Shown: one piece after another, positions 30,681 to 40,076 of the stretch
Layout of the letters: each line of letters starts with the position of its first letter
Position numbering within the stretch: position 1 is the first letter of the stretch
Assembly (NCBI RefSeq): GCF_004121055.1
Contig: NZ_PYAL01000001.1
Span: forward strand, 620,001 to 684,000
Reading direction: 5' to 3'
Origin: Achromobacter aloeverae
GTDB lineage: Bacteria; Pseudomonadota; Gammaproteobacteria; Burkholderiales; Burkholderiaceae_B
Length of the DNA stretch: 64,000 nt
Translations under genes and position numbers: made by a program
The notes under the pieces: generated by a model
What the model was told of the DNA's origin: nothing
What the model saw: only the letters and a program-made list of their open reading frames with translations
Databases searched by the model: none

Positions 30681-31766
30681 ATGCCCCCCACCTCCCCCAT
30701 TCGTGTGGTCACCGGCCAGGCACCGGAAAAGCTGGACCGCGCCACATTTCGCGAAAGATTCATGCAGCGCTTCTACGATCCCGCTTTCGCCCCGGAGGAG
30801 GCGGCGCTACGCCGCCTGGAAGATATCGCCTGGCAGAACTACCAGGCCAGCCGCAAGTCGCCGGTGACCGCCAAGGCGGGACCCGGCCATGCCGACCCCG
30901 ACTACGATCTCTCGGTGGAGTGGACCGCCGCCCGCCAGCGCATAGAACAGGCGCAAGCGCGCCAGCGCGATCCGGCGACCCCGTCGCGCGTCCTGCTCAT
31001 TTCGGGGTCTTCCCGCAACGATGGCAGTTGCCCGGGCGAAATGTCGAAGACGTGGCGCCTGGCCACCCTGGCCGCGGGCCAGTTGCGCGCGGCGGCCATC
31101 GATGTGGACATCCTGGACCTCAGCCTGCTCACGTCCGAATACCAGCGCGTGATCCATCCCTGCAAGGGTTGCGTGTCGACCGCCATGCCGCTGTGCCATT
31201 GGCCCTGTAGCTGCTACCCCAACCATGCGCTGGGCCAGGTCAACGACGCCATGAACGACATCTACGAGCGCTGGGCCGCGGCGCACGGCATCCTGATGGT
31301 CACGCCAACCTATTGGTACCAATCGCCGAGTCCCTTGAAATTGATGATAGACCGGCTGGTATGCGCCGACGGCGGCAACCCCGATCCCACGTCCACCCAC
31401 GGCAAGGACGCCGAAAAGGCCAAGCAGATTGAATTGGCGGGTTGGGACTACCCCAAGCACCTGCCCGGACGGGTGTTCGGCCTGGTGGTGCATGGCGACG
31501 TCGCCGGCATCGAGGGGCAACGGCGGGCGCTGGTCGACTGGCTGCAGTGGATGGGGCTCAGGCCGGCCGGCAGCAGCGCGATCTTGGATCGGTATATCGG
31601 CTATTACAAGCCCTACGCCACCAGCCACGCCGATTTGGACGCGGACCATGCCGTGCAGGAGGAAACCCGCAATGCCGCGCGCGCCCTGGCCGCGGCCATC
31701 GCGGCAAACCGCGCCGGCCGGCTCGCCGCCCCGTCCGCGGCCCAGGTCGACCCGCGGCCGAAATAG
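30681..31766 (+). CDS. Flavodoxin-fold NAD(P)H-dependent FMN reductase-like protein
   Basis: A 361-residue protein. The first 100 residues are helical and of unknown role; the FMN-reductase fold starts at about residue 105 with LLISGSSRNDGSCPGEMS (phosphate-binding loop) and continues with MVTPTYWYQSPSPLKLMIDRL. A cysteine-rich insertion, HPCKGCVSTAMPLCHWPCSC, is unusual and could bind metal or form disulfides. Start ATG 30681 has GGAG five bases upstream. The stop codon lies in a 10-bp tandem repeat. Electron acceptor unknown. Confidence 0.87.
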   Translation: MPPTSPIRVVTGQAPEKLDRATFRERFMQRFYDPAFAPEEAALRRLEDIAWQNYQASRKSPVTAKAGPGHADPDYDLSVEWTAARQRIEQAQARQRDPATPSRVLLISGSSRNDGSCPGEMSKTWRLATLAAGQLRAAAIDVDILDLSLLTSEYQRVIHPCKGCVSTAMPLCHWPCSCYPNHALGQVNDAMNDIYERWAAAHGILMVTPTYWYQSPSPLKLMIDRLVCADGGNPDPTSTHGKDAEKAKQIELAGWDYPKHLPGRVFGLVVHGDVAGIEGQRRALVDWLQWMGLRPAGSSAILDRYIGYYKPYATSHADLDADHAVQEETRNAARALAAAIAANRAGRLAAPSAAQVDPRPK

Positions 31767-31787
31767 CCCGAAGTAGCCCGAAGTAGC
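31758..31787 (+). repeat. 10-bp tandem repeat containing the FMN-reductase stop codon
   Basis: CCGAARTAGC occurs three times (31758, 31768, 31778). TAG falls at 31764, 31774 and 31784, one in each reading frame. Confidence 0.9.
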
Positions 31788-31836
31788 CTGTATTCCGCGC
31801 GGACCTTGCCCGGGCGGCGCCGGGCGGAAAAATACA

Positions 31837-31867
31837 AAGCCGGGCGGCCCCGAAGGCCGCCCGGCTT
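31837..31867. terminator. Bidirectional terminator
   Basis: A perfect 13-bp stem (AAGCCGGGCGGCC and its inverse complement) with a 5-base loop lies between the convergent FMN-reductase and small secreted protein genes. Confidence 0.8.
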
Positions 31868-31886
31868 CATCTTGCCGTGGCAACGT

Positions 31887-32471
31887 TCAATAACGCGGCG
31901 AAGACCCATAAGGCGTCGTGCTGGGGGGCACTGCCGGCGGAGGAGCCATCGGCGCCGATCCGCCCGACGGATACCCCGAACCCGGCGCATAGCCCGAGCC
32001 CGACCCGCTGGAATTCGGCGCATAGCCCGGCGCAGTGGAGCCGGACGTGCCGGCCGGCACCTGGATCACGGTCTCGCGCAGGACGCCGCCGCCGGCGACG
32101 CTACCCTGGACCGTCGTCTGGCCCTGCCCCGACATGAGGTACATGCAATCCTGGCGCTGGTCGGCCGGCAAGGCATTGCAGCGCTGTTCCGCGTTGCGCG
32201 CCTCGCCCGAGCTGCCCACGTCGCTCAGGCCATTGCGGCGACGCTCGACCTGGGCCGCGCCCGCTTCCCGCAGGCAGGTGGCCTTGGCCTGGCTGGTGTG
32301 GCCGCTGTTGCAGGCGGCGACGTCGCGCTTGTATTGCTCGTCGGCATGCGCGCCGGCGCTGAGGCCCATCAGGCCGGCGGCGCACAGCGCCAGCCCGGCG
32401 GCCGACAATCTCAGGCGGCGACCGGTTCGCGGTTGTGCAAGAGCCGATTGCGTAGCGGTTCCGAAGTCCAT
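31887..32471 (-). CDS. Small secreted protein with a Pro/Ser/Gly-rich tail
   Basis: A 194-residue protein of unknown function. After a basic N-region and hydrophobic signal peptide (cleavage likely after AHA, about residue 43) comes a Cys-containing helical domain of about 75 residues with Cys in AACNSGHTS, TCLREAG, RCNALP and DCMYLMSG, a spacing that suggests two disulfides. The last 60 residues are a low-complexity tail of Ser, Gly, Tyr and Pro. Convergent with the FMN-reductase gene across a strong hairpin. Confidence 0.75.
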   Translation of the reverse strand: MDFGTATQSALAQPRTGRRLRLSAAGLALCAAGLMGLSAGAHADEQYKRDVAACNSGHTSQAKATCLREAGAAQVERRRNGLSDVGSSGEARNAEQRCNALPADQRQDCMYLMSGQGQTTVQGSVAGGGVLRETVIQVPAGTSGSTAPGYAPNSSGSGSGYAPGSGYPSGGSAPMAPPPAVPPSTTPYGSSPRY

Positions 32472-32690
32472 TGTGTTTACCTCCCACCAATTTCAGTTCA
32501 GGTTGGCGCCATTGCGCTGGCGGCGGGCAAGAAACCGGACAGTCACACCGTCCGGCGCCCTTGCGGACATGCTCAGCAATTAGCGTACCCGGGATGCACA
32601 GCGTGGCGCCCTGAAGACGTTGCCGCATGTAACAACCGCACGCCGGCGCCGTGGCGCGATGCGCGGGCGGTTACATGTAGGGACAGAACC

Positions 32691-34082
32691 TCAAGAGGCT
32701 CCCCGGGCTGTCCGCCTGCCGTTGAGCAGGTCCGCGTCCATGCGGCGAAAGACGAGCCCGGACACCAGGGTAATCGTCCCGACGATGGCGAAGGTCAGGC
32801 GGAACGCCGTCGCGGACGGCTGCGCGGCGCCGCCGGAAAACCATCCGACCATGGTGCCGCCCAGCGTCACCCCCAGGCTGATGGCCAGCATCTGCACCAT
32901 GGAGAACAGGCTGTTGCCGCCGCCGGCGTCCTCCACGCTCAAGCCCTTGAGCGTCACCGTATTCATGGCGGCGAACTGCATGGAATTGGCCCCGCCGAAG
33001 ATCGCCAGCTGGACGACCTGCACGGCCAGCGGCCATCCGGGCGCCAGGGCGGCGAAGGAAACGATGGACGCCCCGACCACCACCGTATTGACCAGCAGGA
33101 AGTTGTCATAGCCATAGCGCCGCACCAGGGGCGCCACCCAGGTCTTGCAGATGACGCCGGCGACGGCGGTCGGCAGCATCATCACGCCCGAGTACAAGGG
33201 ACTGTAGCCCATCTGCAATTGCAGCAGCAAGGGCAGCAGGAAAGGCACGGCGCTGCTGCCTATCCGGCACACCAGGTTGCCTACCAGGCCGACGCTGAAG
33301 TTGGGCTCGCGAAACAGGGCCAGGCGAAACAGCGGCAGCGGATGGCGCCGCGCATGCGGGATGTAGAGCAGCACGGTCAGCGCGCTGAGCAGGAACAGCC
33401 CGGCGCTCCAGGCGGCATGATGCGGACCGGCCGGCGCGTCCAGCGCCAGCGAGAACGCGACCATGCAGCCCGACAGCAGCACGAAGCCGATGGCGTCGAA
33501 CGGGGGCGCGATGCCGCTGATGCCGGCGGGCAGGTAGGCGCGCACGGCGAACAGGCCGATGATGCCGATGGGCAGGTTGATGAGGAAGATCCAATGCCAG
33601 CTGATGGCCTGCACCAGCCAGCCGCCCGTCATGGGCCCCACCAGCGGCCCCACCTGGCCGGCGACGGAGATGAAGGCCAGCGCGGCGATATAGGCGTCGC
33701 CGCGCATGGTGCGCAGGATGGACAGGCGGCCGATCGGCAGCAGCATCGAGCCGCCCACGCCTTGCACCACGCGCGCCGCCACCAGTTGCGGCAGGTTGCC
33801 GGCCATGGCGCAGAACAGCGAGCCCAGCGTAAAGACGAGGATGGACGTGAAGTACACCCGGCGGGTGCCGTAGCGGTCGGCCAGCCAGCCGGACGCCGGC
33901 GTCAGCATGGCCATGGTCAACGTATAGGCCACCACCACGGCACGCATGTCCAGGACATCCTCGCCCAGGCTGTGGGCCATGGCTGGCAAGGCGGTGTTGA
34001 CGATGGTGGTATCCAGCGCCTGCATGAAAAAACCGGCCGCGACCACCCACTGCATGCCGCGATACGATGAACTTTCCGTCAT
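32691..34082 (-). CDS. DHA2-family MFS multidrug exporter (MdtD-like)
   Basis: Inner-membrane drug:H+ antiporter of 463 residues with about 14 hydrophobic segments. It shows the DHA2 helix-1 signature FMQALDTTIVNTALPAMA, loop 2-3 motif GWLADRYGTRRVYF and the motif C-like GQVGPLVGPMTGGWL. E. coli MdtD has about 471 residues. Start ATG 34082 follows AGAGAG. It is divergent from the Tgl-like gene over 215 bases. Substrates unknown. Confidence 0.9.
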   Translation of the reverse strand: MTESSSYRGMQWVVAAGFFMQALDTTIVNTALPAMAHSLGEDVLDMRAVVVAYTLTMAMLTPASGWLADRYGTRRVYFTSILVFTLGSLFCAMAGNLPQLVAARVVQGVGGSMLLPIGRLSILRTMRGDAYIAALAFISVAGQVGPLVGPMTGGWLVQAISWHWIFLINLPIGIIGLFAVRAYLPAGISGIAPPFDAIGFVLLSGCMVAFSLALDAPAGPHHAAWSAGLFLLSALTVLLYIPHARRHPLPLFRLALFREPNFSVGLVGNLVCRIGSSAVPFLLPLLLQLQMGYSPLYSGVMMLPTAVAGVICKTWVAPLVRRYGYDNFLLVNTVVVGASIVSFAALAPGWPLAVQVVQLAIFGGANSMQFAAMNTVTLKGLSVEDAGGGNSLFSMVQMLAISLGVTLGGTMVGWFSGGAAQPSATAFRLTFAIVGTITLVSGLVFRRMDADLLNGRRTARGAS

Positions 34083-34297
34083 GTGCTCTCTCTGTGCGTC
34101 GACCCGCCGGCATGCTTGCACCTGGCCGGCGGCCGGCGCGCCGGTATCCGCTCGGCCATGCCGCGGGCCGACCGCAATCATAGGCGCATCGCCTATGATC
34201 ACGTAATCCCGCGCGCGGACGGCGTCCGATTTAAGTGGATCGTCAGCCGGCGCGCCTCGACGGCGCATTTCCGATGCCGATTTCCTGGAGTTTCCCG

Positions 34298-35467
34298 GTG
34301 TCCAGTTCCCTCCCCGCCCCGCAAGCCGCGGGCATCGAAATATTCGGCGCCGAGCCCACCGCCGTCGCCGCCGAGCGCGATCGCGCCCTTGCCTACCTAC
34401 GGGAGCTGGGGCTGGCGGACGTGGCCGAAATTCAGGACGAAAAACAAGACGAAAAGCAGGCCAGCGAGAAGAACGGCGCCTGGCTGGCCCGCCTGCGCCT
34501 GCGCCCCGATATCGCCGCCGCGTGGACGCCCGGCTTCGACACCACGGGCCTGCGCCCTCTCCTGGACCAGCGCCATCCCGGGGACCCGGAGCGCAACCTG
34601 GAGCGCGAGATCGTTGTCGCCCTGCTGGCCGCGCCGGTCGCCTTCCGCTATCCCAGCCACGACGAGCTGGCGGCCGCCGTGCGCATCAAGCGCGACATCG
34701 TGCAGGCCGCCTACAAGACCGAACTGGCTTTCGACACCGAACAGGCGGAGCGCCCGGCGGACTACTGGACCTATGCCGAGGACACCGGTTTCACCGTGCT
34801 GCCCGGCAAATCGCTGATCGAGGCATTGCGCAAGGCTTCGCAGCCGGAGGACTCCGGCAAGCTCTATTCCTTCTCGTGCTACCGCGCCACCGAATACGTG
34901 ACGCTGCTGGGGATCGCGCAGGAGCTGGCGCGCAGCAACCCGGCCCTGCTGGCGCAATTGCAACGGCGATGGGAAACGCGCGCCATCATGTCGGGCCTGT
35001 TCCACGACGTGTTCCTGCGCGAGTATGGGTCCATGGAAGCCCCGCTGCCGCCGAAGTACTACGTGCCGGGCGACCGCCTGTGGTTTCGCAACCCCGATGA
35101 ACGCTCGGCCGACGCCGAGGGCTTCGAGGGTTCGTGGGTGTTCTACCTGGGCAGTGGTTTATTCAACAATTTCTGGAAGCACGAACAACCCTTCACGCTG
35201 ACCACCAAGTGCGTGGAGATCTACCACTGGCGCGACGGCGTGTACGTCGACGCGGCGGGCAAGACGCGGCTGGACGAGAGCATCGTGGAAGCCAAGGTCC
35301 GCGTCTCGCTGGCCGACCCGGCCGAGGTCGAACGCATCCTGAAGCTGATGGTGCGCCTGCGCGAGCCGCGCGGTGTCTATGTCGACGGCGGTTGCATCGA
35401 CACCACGCGCGAGTGCGTGCGCTGGGTTTGCCCAGGCACGGCGGACCTGGTGATCCCGCCGGCCTGA
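34298..35467 (+). CDS. Bacillus Tgl-like protein-glutamine gamma-glutamyltransferase homologue
   Basis: A 389-residue protein whose central part (about 100-330) matches, by remembered sequence, Bacillus spore-coat transglutaminase Tgl in order and spacing: VAFRYPSHDELAAAVRIKR, then YWTYAEDTGFTVLPGKS, the cysteine segment YSFSCYRATEYV (Cys194, aligning with Tgl Cys116), and GDRLWFRNPD with a following LG. Tgl uses Cys116 plus Glu115 or Glu187; both Glu positions look replaced by Ser here. Extra N- and C-terminal segments (about 95 and 60 residues) are absent from Tgl. The start is GTG 34298, with TCCTGGAG seven bases upstream; ATG 34274 has no such site. Activity is inference. Confidence 0.7.
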   Translation: MSSSLPAPQAAGIEIFGAEPTAVAAERDRALAYLRELGLADVAEIQDEKQDEKQASEKNGAWLARLRLRPDIAAAWTPGFDTTGLRPLLDQRHPGDPERNLEREIVVALLAAPVAFRYPSHDELAAAVRIKRDIVQAAYKTELAFDTEQAERPADYWTYAEDTGFTVLPGKSLIEALRKASQPEDSGKLYSFSCYRATEYVTLLGIAQELARSNPALLAQLQRRWETRAIMSGLFHDVFLREYGSMEAPLPPKYYVPGDRLWFRNPDERSADAEGFEGSWVFYLGSGLFNNFWKHEQPFTLTTKCVEIYHWRDGVYVDAAGKTRLDESIVEAKVRVSLADPAEVERILKLMVRLREPRGVYVDGGCIDTTRECVRWVCPGTADLVIPPA

Positions 35468-35520
35468 GACTGCCCTTCCCGCAGCGCCGGCGGCGTCTTC
35501 TTCCCACAGCGCTTGCGGGA

Positions 35521-35567
35521 CCTCGCTGTGGGCCTCGCTGGCGACCTCGCTGTGGGGCCTCGCTGTG
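35521..35567. repeat. 12-13-bp tandem repeat, four copies of CCTCGCTG
   Basis: CCTCGCTG starts at 35521, 35533, 35545 and 35558, mostly followed by TGGG. It lies between the Tgl-like gene and the convergent lytic transglycosylase gene. Confidence 0.8.
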
Positions 35568-35578
35568 GGACCTTCTTC

Positions 35579-36955
35579 TTACTGCGCTTGCAGCGCCTTC
35601 AGTATCCGGCTACCCGGGCGGCCATCTTGCGGCAAGCCCAGGCGCGCCTGCTCGGCGGACACGGCCTCGCGCGTGCGGCTGCCCGGAATGCCGTCCGGCG
35701 TGCCGACGTCGTAGCCACGCGCCGCCAGCAATTGCTGCAACTGCTTGATCTGCGCGCGCGACAGGCCAGGGTCGTCGGTGGGCCATGGCGTCACCAGCGG
35801 CCCGTCGCCCTTGAGGCGATTGGTCAACAGGCTGACCGCCAACGCGTACTTGCGCGCCTGGTTGTAATGCAGGATGGCGTCGAAATTGTTGGTCGCCAGG
35901 AATACCGGGCCGCGCGCACCCGTCGGCGCGAAGATATAGGCAGGCACCCCTGCCCAGGGCGGCCCGCTGCGCACGCTGCTCAAGGGCTTGCCGTCGGCCA
36001 GGGTGACGCCCGCCGTGGACCATTGCGCCAAGGTGCGCCGGTCCTGCGGATTCATGATTTCGACGTCGGGCGTCTGCGGCAAGGCCGCGGCCAGCGCGCC
36101 GGGCAGCTTCACCTCGACCACCGGCGGCAGGCCGCGCGTCCACCTGGCCTTGCGCTTGAGCAGGTGATTGGCCGTGGACGCCAGCGCATCGGGCAGAGAG
36201 TTGTAGAGGTCGATGCGACCATCGCCATCGCCATCGGCCGCCAGTTCGTAGAAAGACGTCGGAATGAATTGCGTCATCCCGAACGCGCCGCTCCAGGACC
36301 CGATGAAGTTCTCGCGCTGCACGACGCCGTCACGCAGCAGGCGCGCCGAGGCATAGACGTTCTTGGTCCACAAGGGCTTCTGCTCGGTGCAGGCGCGCGT
36401 CAGCCACGCATCGAGCACGTCCACCTTGCCAAACTGGGTGCCGTAGTTGGTCTCGATGCCGAAGATGGCCACCAGGGGTTCGCTGTCGATTTGATAGGTC
36501 TGGTCGATATTGGCCAGTTGCGGCGCGTATTTCTGCAATACCGCCTGGCCCTCGGCCACGCGCTGGTCATCGACGGTCTTGGCGATGTAGTCCCACCAAT
36601 ACTCCTTGCTCTCGGGCTGCGCCTTGGCGGCGGACACCGTGGCTGCCAGCAGCTTGGAGCCCTGGGTATAGCGGTCGAAGTCGGCCACGCTGATGCCGTT
36701 GGCCGGCGCGTCCGTGCGCAGCCTGGCCAGGCAGGCGGAGGCATCCCGGTCCTGTTCGGGCGCCGGCGGCGTCGCCTGGGGAGCCAGGATAGGCGCGGGC
36801 GGGCTGTCGGCGGGAACGGGACGCAGCGCGGGGGCGCCGGTCTGTGCCAGCACGGAATGGGACACGGCCACCCCGGCGCCCAGGCCGGCGAGGACCAGCA
36901 AGCGCGACCAGCGCAAGGAAAACGGATGGCGGGACGAAGGCGTAGCAGCGGGCAT
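35579..36955 (-). CDS. Lytic murein transglycosylase (MltB/SLT2 type) with PG-binding domain
   Basis: Periplasmic enzyme of 458 residues that cleaves the murein glycan with 1,6-anhydro product. A signal peptide (cleavage near VLAQ, residue 38) is followed by a Pro-rich linker, the SLT_2 catalytic domain (about 70-370; catalytic Glu in FGIETNYGTQFG) and a C-terminal PG_binding_1 domain (about 395-458, with LLAARGYDVGTPDGIPG). The N-terminal Cys of true MltB lipoproteins is absent, so a soluble form is likely. Confidence 0.93.
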   Translation of the reverse strand: MPAATPSSRHPFSLRWSRLLVLAGLGAGVAVSHSVLAQTGAPALRPVPADSPPAPILAPQATPPAPEQDRDASACLARLRTDAPANGISVADFDRYTQGSKLLAATVSAAKAQPESKEYWWDYIAKTVDDQRVAEGQAVLQKYAPQLANIDQTYQIDSEPLVAIFGIETNYGTQFGKVDVLDAWLTRACTEQKPLWTKNVYASARLLRDGVVQRENFIGSWSGAFGMTQFIPTSFYELAADGDGDGRIDLYNSLPDALASTANHLLKRKARWTRGLPPVVEVKLPGALAAALPQTPDVEIMNPQDRRTLAQWSTAGVTLADGKPLSSVRSGPPWAGVPAYIFAPTGARGPVFLATNNFDAILHYNQARKYALAVSLLTNRLKGDGPLVTPWPTDDPGLSRAQIKQLQQLLAARGYDVGTPDGIPGSRTREAVSAEQARLGLPQDGRPGSRILKALQAQ

Positions 36956-37132
36956 GAGGATCCAGGCGTACCGGTTGAATGGGCCTTATGGTTGAGCGGA
37001 CCTTATGGTACCAAGGTGCAGGACGGGCAATGGCGGGGCAATGGCACGGCAGTGCCTGGCGACGCGGGCCGGGCAAAGTGGCGGAGGAGCCAGGAGCCGG
37101 CCGCGGGAGCTCGGGCCTGGGCGCTCCCGGGC

Positions 37133-37993
37133 CTACTGCTTCTCCAGGCGTTCAAGCAGGGCCATGGCGGCCGCGGGGGCTTTTTCCTTGGCGCCGTTGA
37201 TGAAATAGAGATAGACGTCACGCTGCGCGACGCCCTGCTTGCCCGACGGCGCGCCGGACGCGCGCCTCGCGTCGACCCGCGGCAATGCTTCCGGCGTGCC
37301 GCCGGCCGCCCACGTGCGCGCATGGGCGGCCCAGGCGTCCAGTTCGCGCGGCGGATAGCCGGCGCGCAGCCGCGCGTTGGCGCACATCAGGCGGGCGTAG
37401 ACGAAATCCGCCGTCAGGTCCGCCATGGAGGGAAATTTGGGGTTGTCCGTGTAGACCGTGGCCACCTTGTATTTGCGCGCCAGCGCGAGATAGGCGGGAT
37501 CGAGGAAGCTGTCGTGGCGGACCTCCAGGGCGTGGCGCAAGAGGACACCGTCCTGCCGCGTCGGCAATAGATCGAGAAAGCCCTCCAGGTCCTCGGCGTC
37601 GAAAGCCTTGGTTGGCGCGAACTGCCACAGGATAGGACCCAGTTTCGCGCCGAGTTCCGTGATGCCGCTTTCCAGGAAACGGCCGATCGACGCCGCGCCC
37701 TCGGTCAACACGCGACGATGCGTGGCATAGCGGCTGGCTTTCAGGGTAAAGACGAAATCCGCGGGCGTCGCGTCGCGCCAGCGGGCGAACGAGGCGGCCT
37801 TTTGCGTGCCGTAATACGTGCTGTTGATTTCGATGGCGGTGACATGGGCGCTGGCGTATTCCAGTTCGCGGCTCTGCGGCACGCCGTCGGGATAGAACAC
37901 GCCCCGCCAGGGGGCGTAGTTCCAGCCGCCTATGCCGACGCGAACGCCGTGGGCCGGCGGGTGCGCCTTCTTCGATGCAGATGCCGTCGTCAT
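37133..37993 (-). CDS. DUF72-domain TIM-barrel protein
   Basis: A 286-residue protein of the YecE/DUF72 family, recognisable from VRVGIGGWNYAPWRGVFYP at the N-terminus and EINSTYYG, LEVRHDSF and VYTDNPKFPS further on. The family forms a TIM barrel of unknown biochemical role. The start overlaps the stop of the upstream small membrane protein by four bases (ATGA), so the two are coupled. Confidence 0.9.
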   Translation of the reverse strand: MTTASASKKAHPPAHGVRVGIGGWNYAPWRGVFYPDGVPQSRELEYASAHVTAIEINSTYYGTQKAASFARWRDATPADFVFTLKASRYATHRRVLTEGAASIGRFLESGITELGAKLGPILWQFAPTKAFDAEDLEGFLDLLPTRQDGVLLRHALEVRHDSFLDPAYLALARKYKVATVYTDNPKFPSMADLTADFVYARLMCANARLRAGYPPRELDAWAAHARTWAAGGTPEALPRVDARRASGAPSGKQGVAQRDVYLYFINGAKEKAPAAAMALLERLEKQ

Positions 37994-38283
37994 TCGATCA
38001 AGGCCCCCAGAACCAATACCGCCAGCACCACCCAGAAAACAAAACCGAGCAGGGATCGCCGGACCAGGGCGCCGATGGCGGCCCATAGCAGCAAAAGTCC
38101 CAGTATAAGCAGCGCGAAGTTGAACAGGGTCGGGTTCATTCCCAAGGCGCGCGCCAGGCCGCCGGAAAACTCCCCGATAGCGTGGCCGAAGCCGCCCAGG
38201 ACGTACTTGAGGGCGCCGACGATGGTGCGGATGACCTCGCCGAAGGTATTGCCCAGGGACGTGAAAAAACTGTCGGATTGCAT
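37990..38283 (-). CDS. Small two-helix membrane protein
   Basis: A 97-residue protein with an amphipathic N-terminal half (VIRTIVGALKYVLGG) and two closely spaced hydrophobic segments near the C-terminus (about 57-95). No family I recognise; function unknown. The ATG 38283 start is preferred over the in-frame GTG 38292, but neither has a clear Shine-Dalgarno. It overlaps the DUF72 gene by four bases. Confidence 0.65.
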   Translation of the reverse strand: MQSDSFFTSLGNTFGEVIRTIVGALKYVLGGFGHAIGEFSGGLARALGMNPTLFNFALLILGLLLLWAAIGALVRRSLLGFVFWVVLAVLVLGALIE

Positions 38284-38502
38284 GGATGTCACGCGGCATG
38301 GATCCGGGATGGCCCGGGATGGCCCTGCTCAGCAGGAAGCATGCCCGCCGCGGGCTGCCATCGGGCTGCCATCGACTGCCCACGCCGGGCTGCTCAGGAT
38401 GCGCCATGAGATCGGCACCCGTGGCCGCCGCCGCTCGCCCGCGCTAACATGCGGGCCTGTCGATGCGCCGCCGCCTGGGACGCAAGCAAGGATATACGCC
38501 GG

Positions 38503-38838
38503 ATGGAAGAAATCGAACTCAACGACGGCACCGCCGATCGTTTTCTGCTGGACGCGCCCGGCCTGTCGCTGGTCGTCTTCCATAGCCGCACCTGCGCCAA
38601 CTGCAAGCTGGCGCGCGAGCAACTGCCCAGAATGGACCTTCAAGTCCAGCGCCTGTGCTGGATAGATGCGGGGGAGAACGGCGGCCTGGTGCAGCGCTAC
38701 GAAGTCTTCCACCTGCCGGCCATGTTCGTGGTGCGCGACGGCGTCTTCTATGGCGCGGTGCAGGCTTCCCTGCAGATGTGGGATATCCGCCGCCAGATCG
38801 CGCTGGCGCTGGACAGCTATCCCGCGACCCTGCCTTAG
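38503..38838 (+). CDS. Thioredoxin-fold protein with CANC motif
   Basis: A 111-residue single-domain protein with thioredoxin-like topology and a CxxC in HSRTCANCKLAREQLP (about residues 27-42), followed by the cis-Pro-like context FHLPAMFVV. CANC differs from the canonical CGPC and suggests a specialised redox or scaffold role. AAGGA lies ten bases before ATG 38503. It stands alone, divergent from the small membrane protein. Confidence 0.82.
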   Translation: MEEIELNDGTADRFLLDAPGLSLVVFHSRTCANCKLAREQLPRMDLQVQRLCWIDAGENGGLVQRYEVFHLPAMFVVRDGVFYGAVQASLQMWDIRRQIALALDSYPATLP

Positions 38839-38946
38839 ACCCCGTTCCCGCGACGCCGACCCCGGCGCACGCGGCGGCGGCATGCGCGCCGCCGCCGTGC
38901 GCCGCAACGTGCGGCTACCCACGTCAGGTCCACGCCATTGCCCCGG

Positions 38947-39963
38947 TCAGTTCACCGTCGCCCCCGTCTGCTTCACCACCTTGCCCCATTTGGCCGATTC
39001 GCTTTCCAACAGCTGGCCGAACTCCGCCGAACTGCCCAGGCTGAGCGTCAACCCCGCCGTGGCCAGCGCCTTGCGTGCGTCCTCGGTCCGCATGACCTGG
39101 TCGGTGGTGTCGTGCAGGCGCCGCACCACCTCCGGCGGCGTGCCGGCGGGCGCGAGCAGGCCCAGCCAGATCGTGGCCTCATAACCCTTCAGTCCCGCCT
39201 CGTCCAGGGTAGGCACGTCGGGCAGGTCCGGCGACCGTTGCATCGTGGTGACCGCCAGCGCGCGCAGGCGCCCGGCCCGTATCTGCGGCAAGGCCGCGGT
39301 GACGCCCAGGAATCCCATCGAGACCTGGCCGCCCATGATGTCCGCCAGCGCCTGGCCGCTGCCGCGGTAAGGCACGTGCATCAGCTGCAGGTCCGCCATG
39401 CTGGCGAACAGTGCCGCCGCCAGGTGCTGGCTGCTGCCATTGCCGGAAGACGCATAATCGAGCCGCCCGGGCCTGGACTTGGCCAGCGCGATCAATTCGC
39501 CGACGCTGGCGGCCGGCACCTTCTGCGGATTGGTCACCAGCACGTAGGGGCTGTCCACCAGCTTGGCGACGGGCGCGAAGCTCTTGATGGGGTCGTACGG
39601 CAGCGTCTTGTACAGCCACGGCGCGATAACATGGGTGGTGGAGATCAGCACCAGCGTGTAGCCGTCGGCCGGCGCCTTGGCGACGTAGTCCGTGCCTATG
39701 GTCGACCCGGCGCCCACGCGGTTCTCGACCACCACCGGCTGGCCCAGCGCGGCGCCCAGCTTGTCGCCAAGCAGGCGCGCCACCACATCGGTGAAGCCGC
39801 CCGGGGCGAACGGGACGATCAGGCGGATGGGCGCGCTGGGGTATGGACCCGCCTGCACGGGCCCCTGCGCATGGACAGGAACGGCGGGCAGCACGCCGCA
39901 GGCAAGCAGGACAGCCCAGGAACGAACGGCGCGGACAACAGCGCCTGCAAAGCAAAGTCGCAT
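38947..39963 (-). CDS. Bug-family (TctC-type) periplasmic solute-binding receptor
   Basis: Receptor of 338 residues with a signal peptide cleaved after VHA (about residue 32) and Bug motifs IVPFAPGGFTDVVARLL, ENRVGAGSTIGTDYVA and VPYRGSGQALADIMGG. Start ATG 39963 has GGAG six bases upstream. The gene is 113 bases downstream of an alpha/beta hydrolase and in line with a LysR gene, so an uptake plus ester or amide hydrolysis unit is plausible. Ligand unknown. Confidence 0.93.
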   Translation of the reverse strand: MRLCFAGAVVRAVRSWAVLLACGVLPAVPVHAQGPVQAGPYPSAPIRLIVPFAPGGFTDVVARLLGDKLGAALGQPVVVENRVGAGSTIGTDYVAKAPADGYTLVLISTTHVIAPWLYKTLPYDPIKSFAPVAKLVDSPYVLVTNPQKVPAASVGELIALAKSRPGRLDYASSGNGSSQHLAAALFASMADLQLMHVPYRGSGQALADIMGGQVSMGFLGVTAALPQIRAGRLRALAVTTMQRSPDLPDVPTLDEAGLKGYEATIWLGLLAPAGTPPEVVRRLHDTTDQVMRTEDARKALATAGLTLSLGSSAEFGQLLESESAKWGKVVKQTGATVN

Positions 39964-40076
39964 CCTCGTCTCCTCGTTTTTCCGCCTGGTCGCCGACGGA
40001 CGCCCAGGCCCGGCCCGGTGGTCCGGACTCGCCCTTCTTCTCCACGCGGCCCGGTGGTCCGGGCTCCTGTCCGGTC

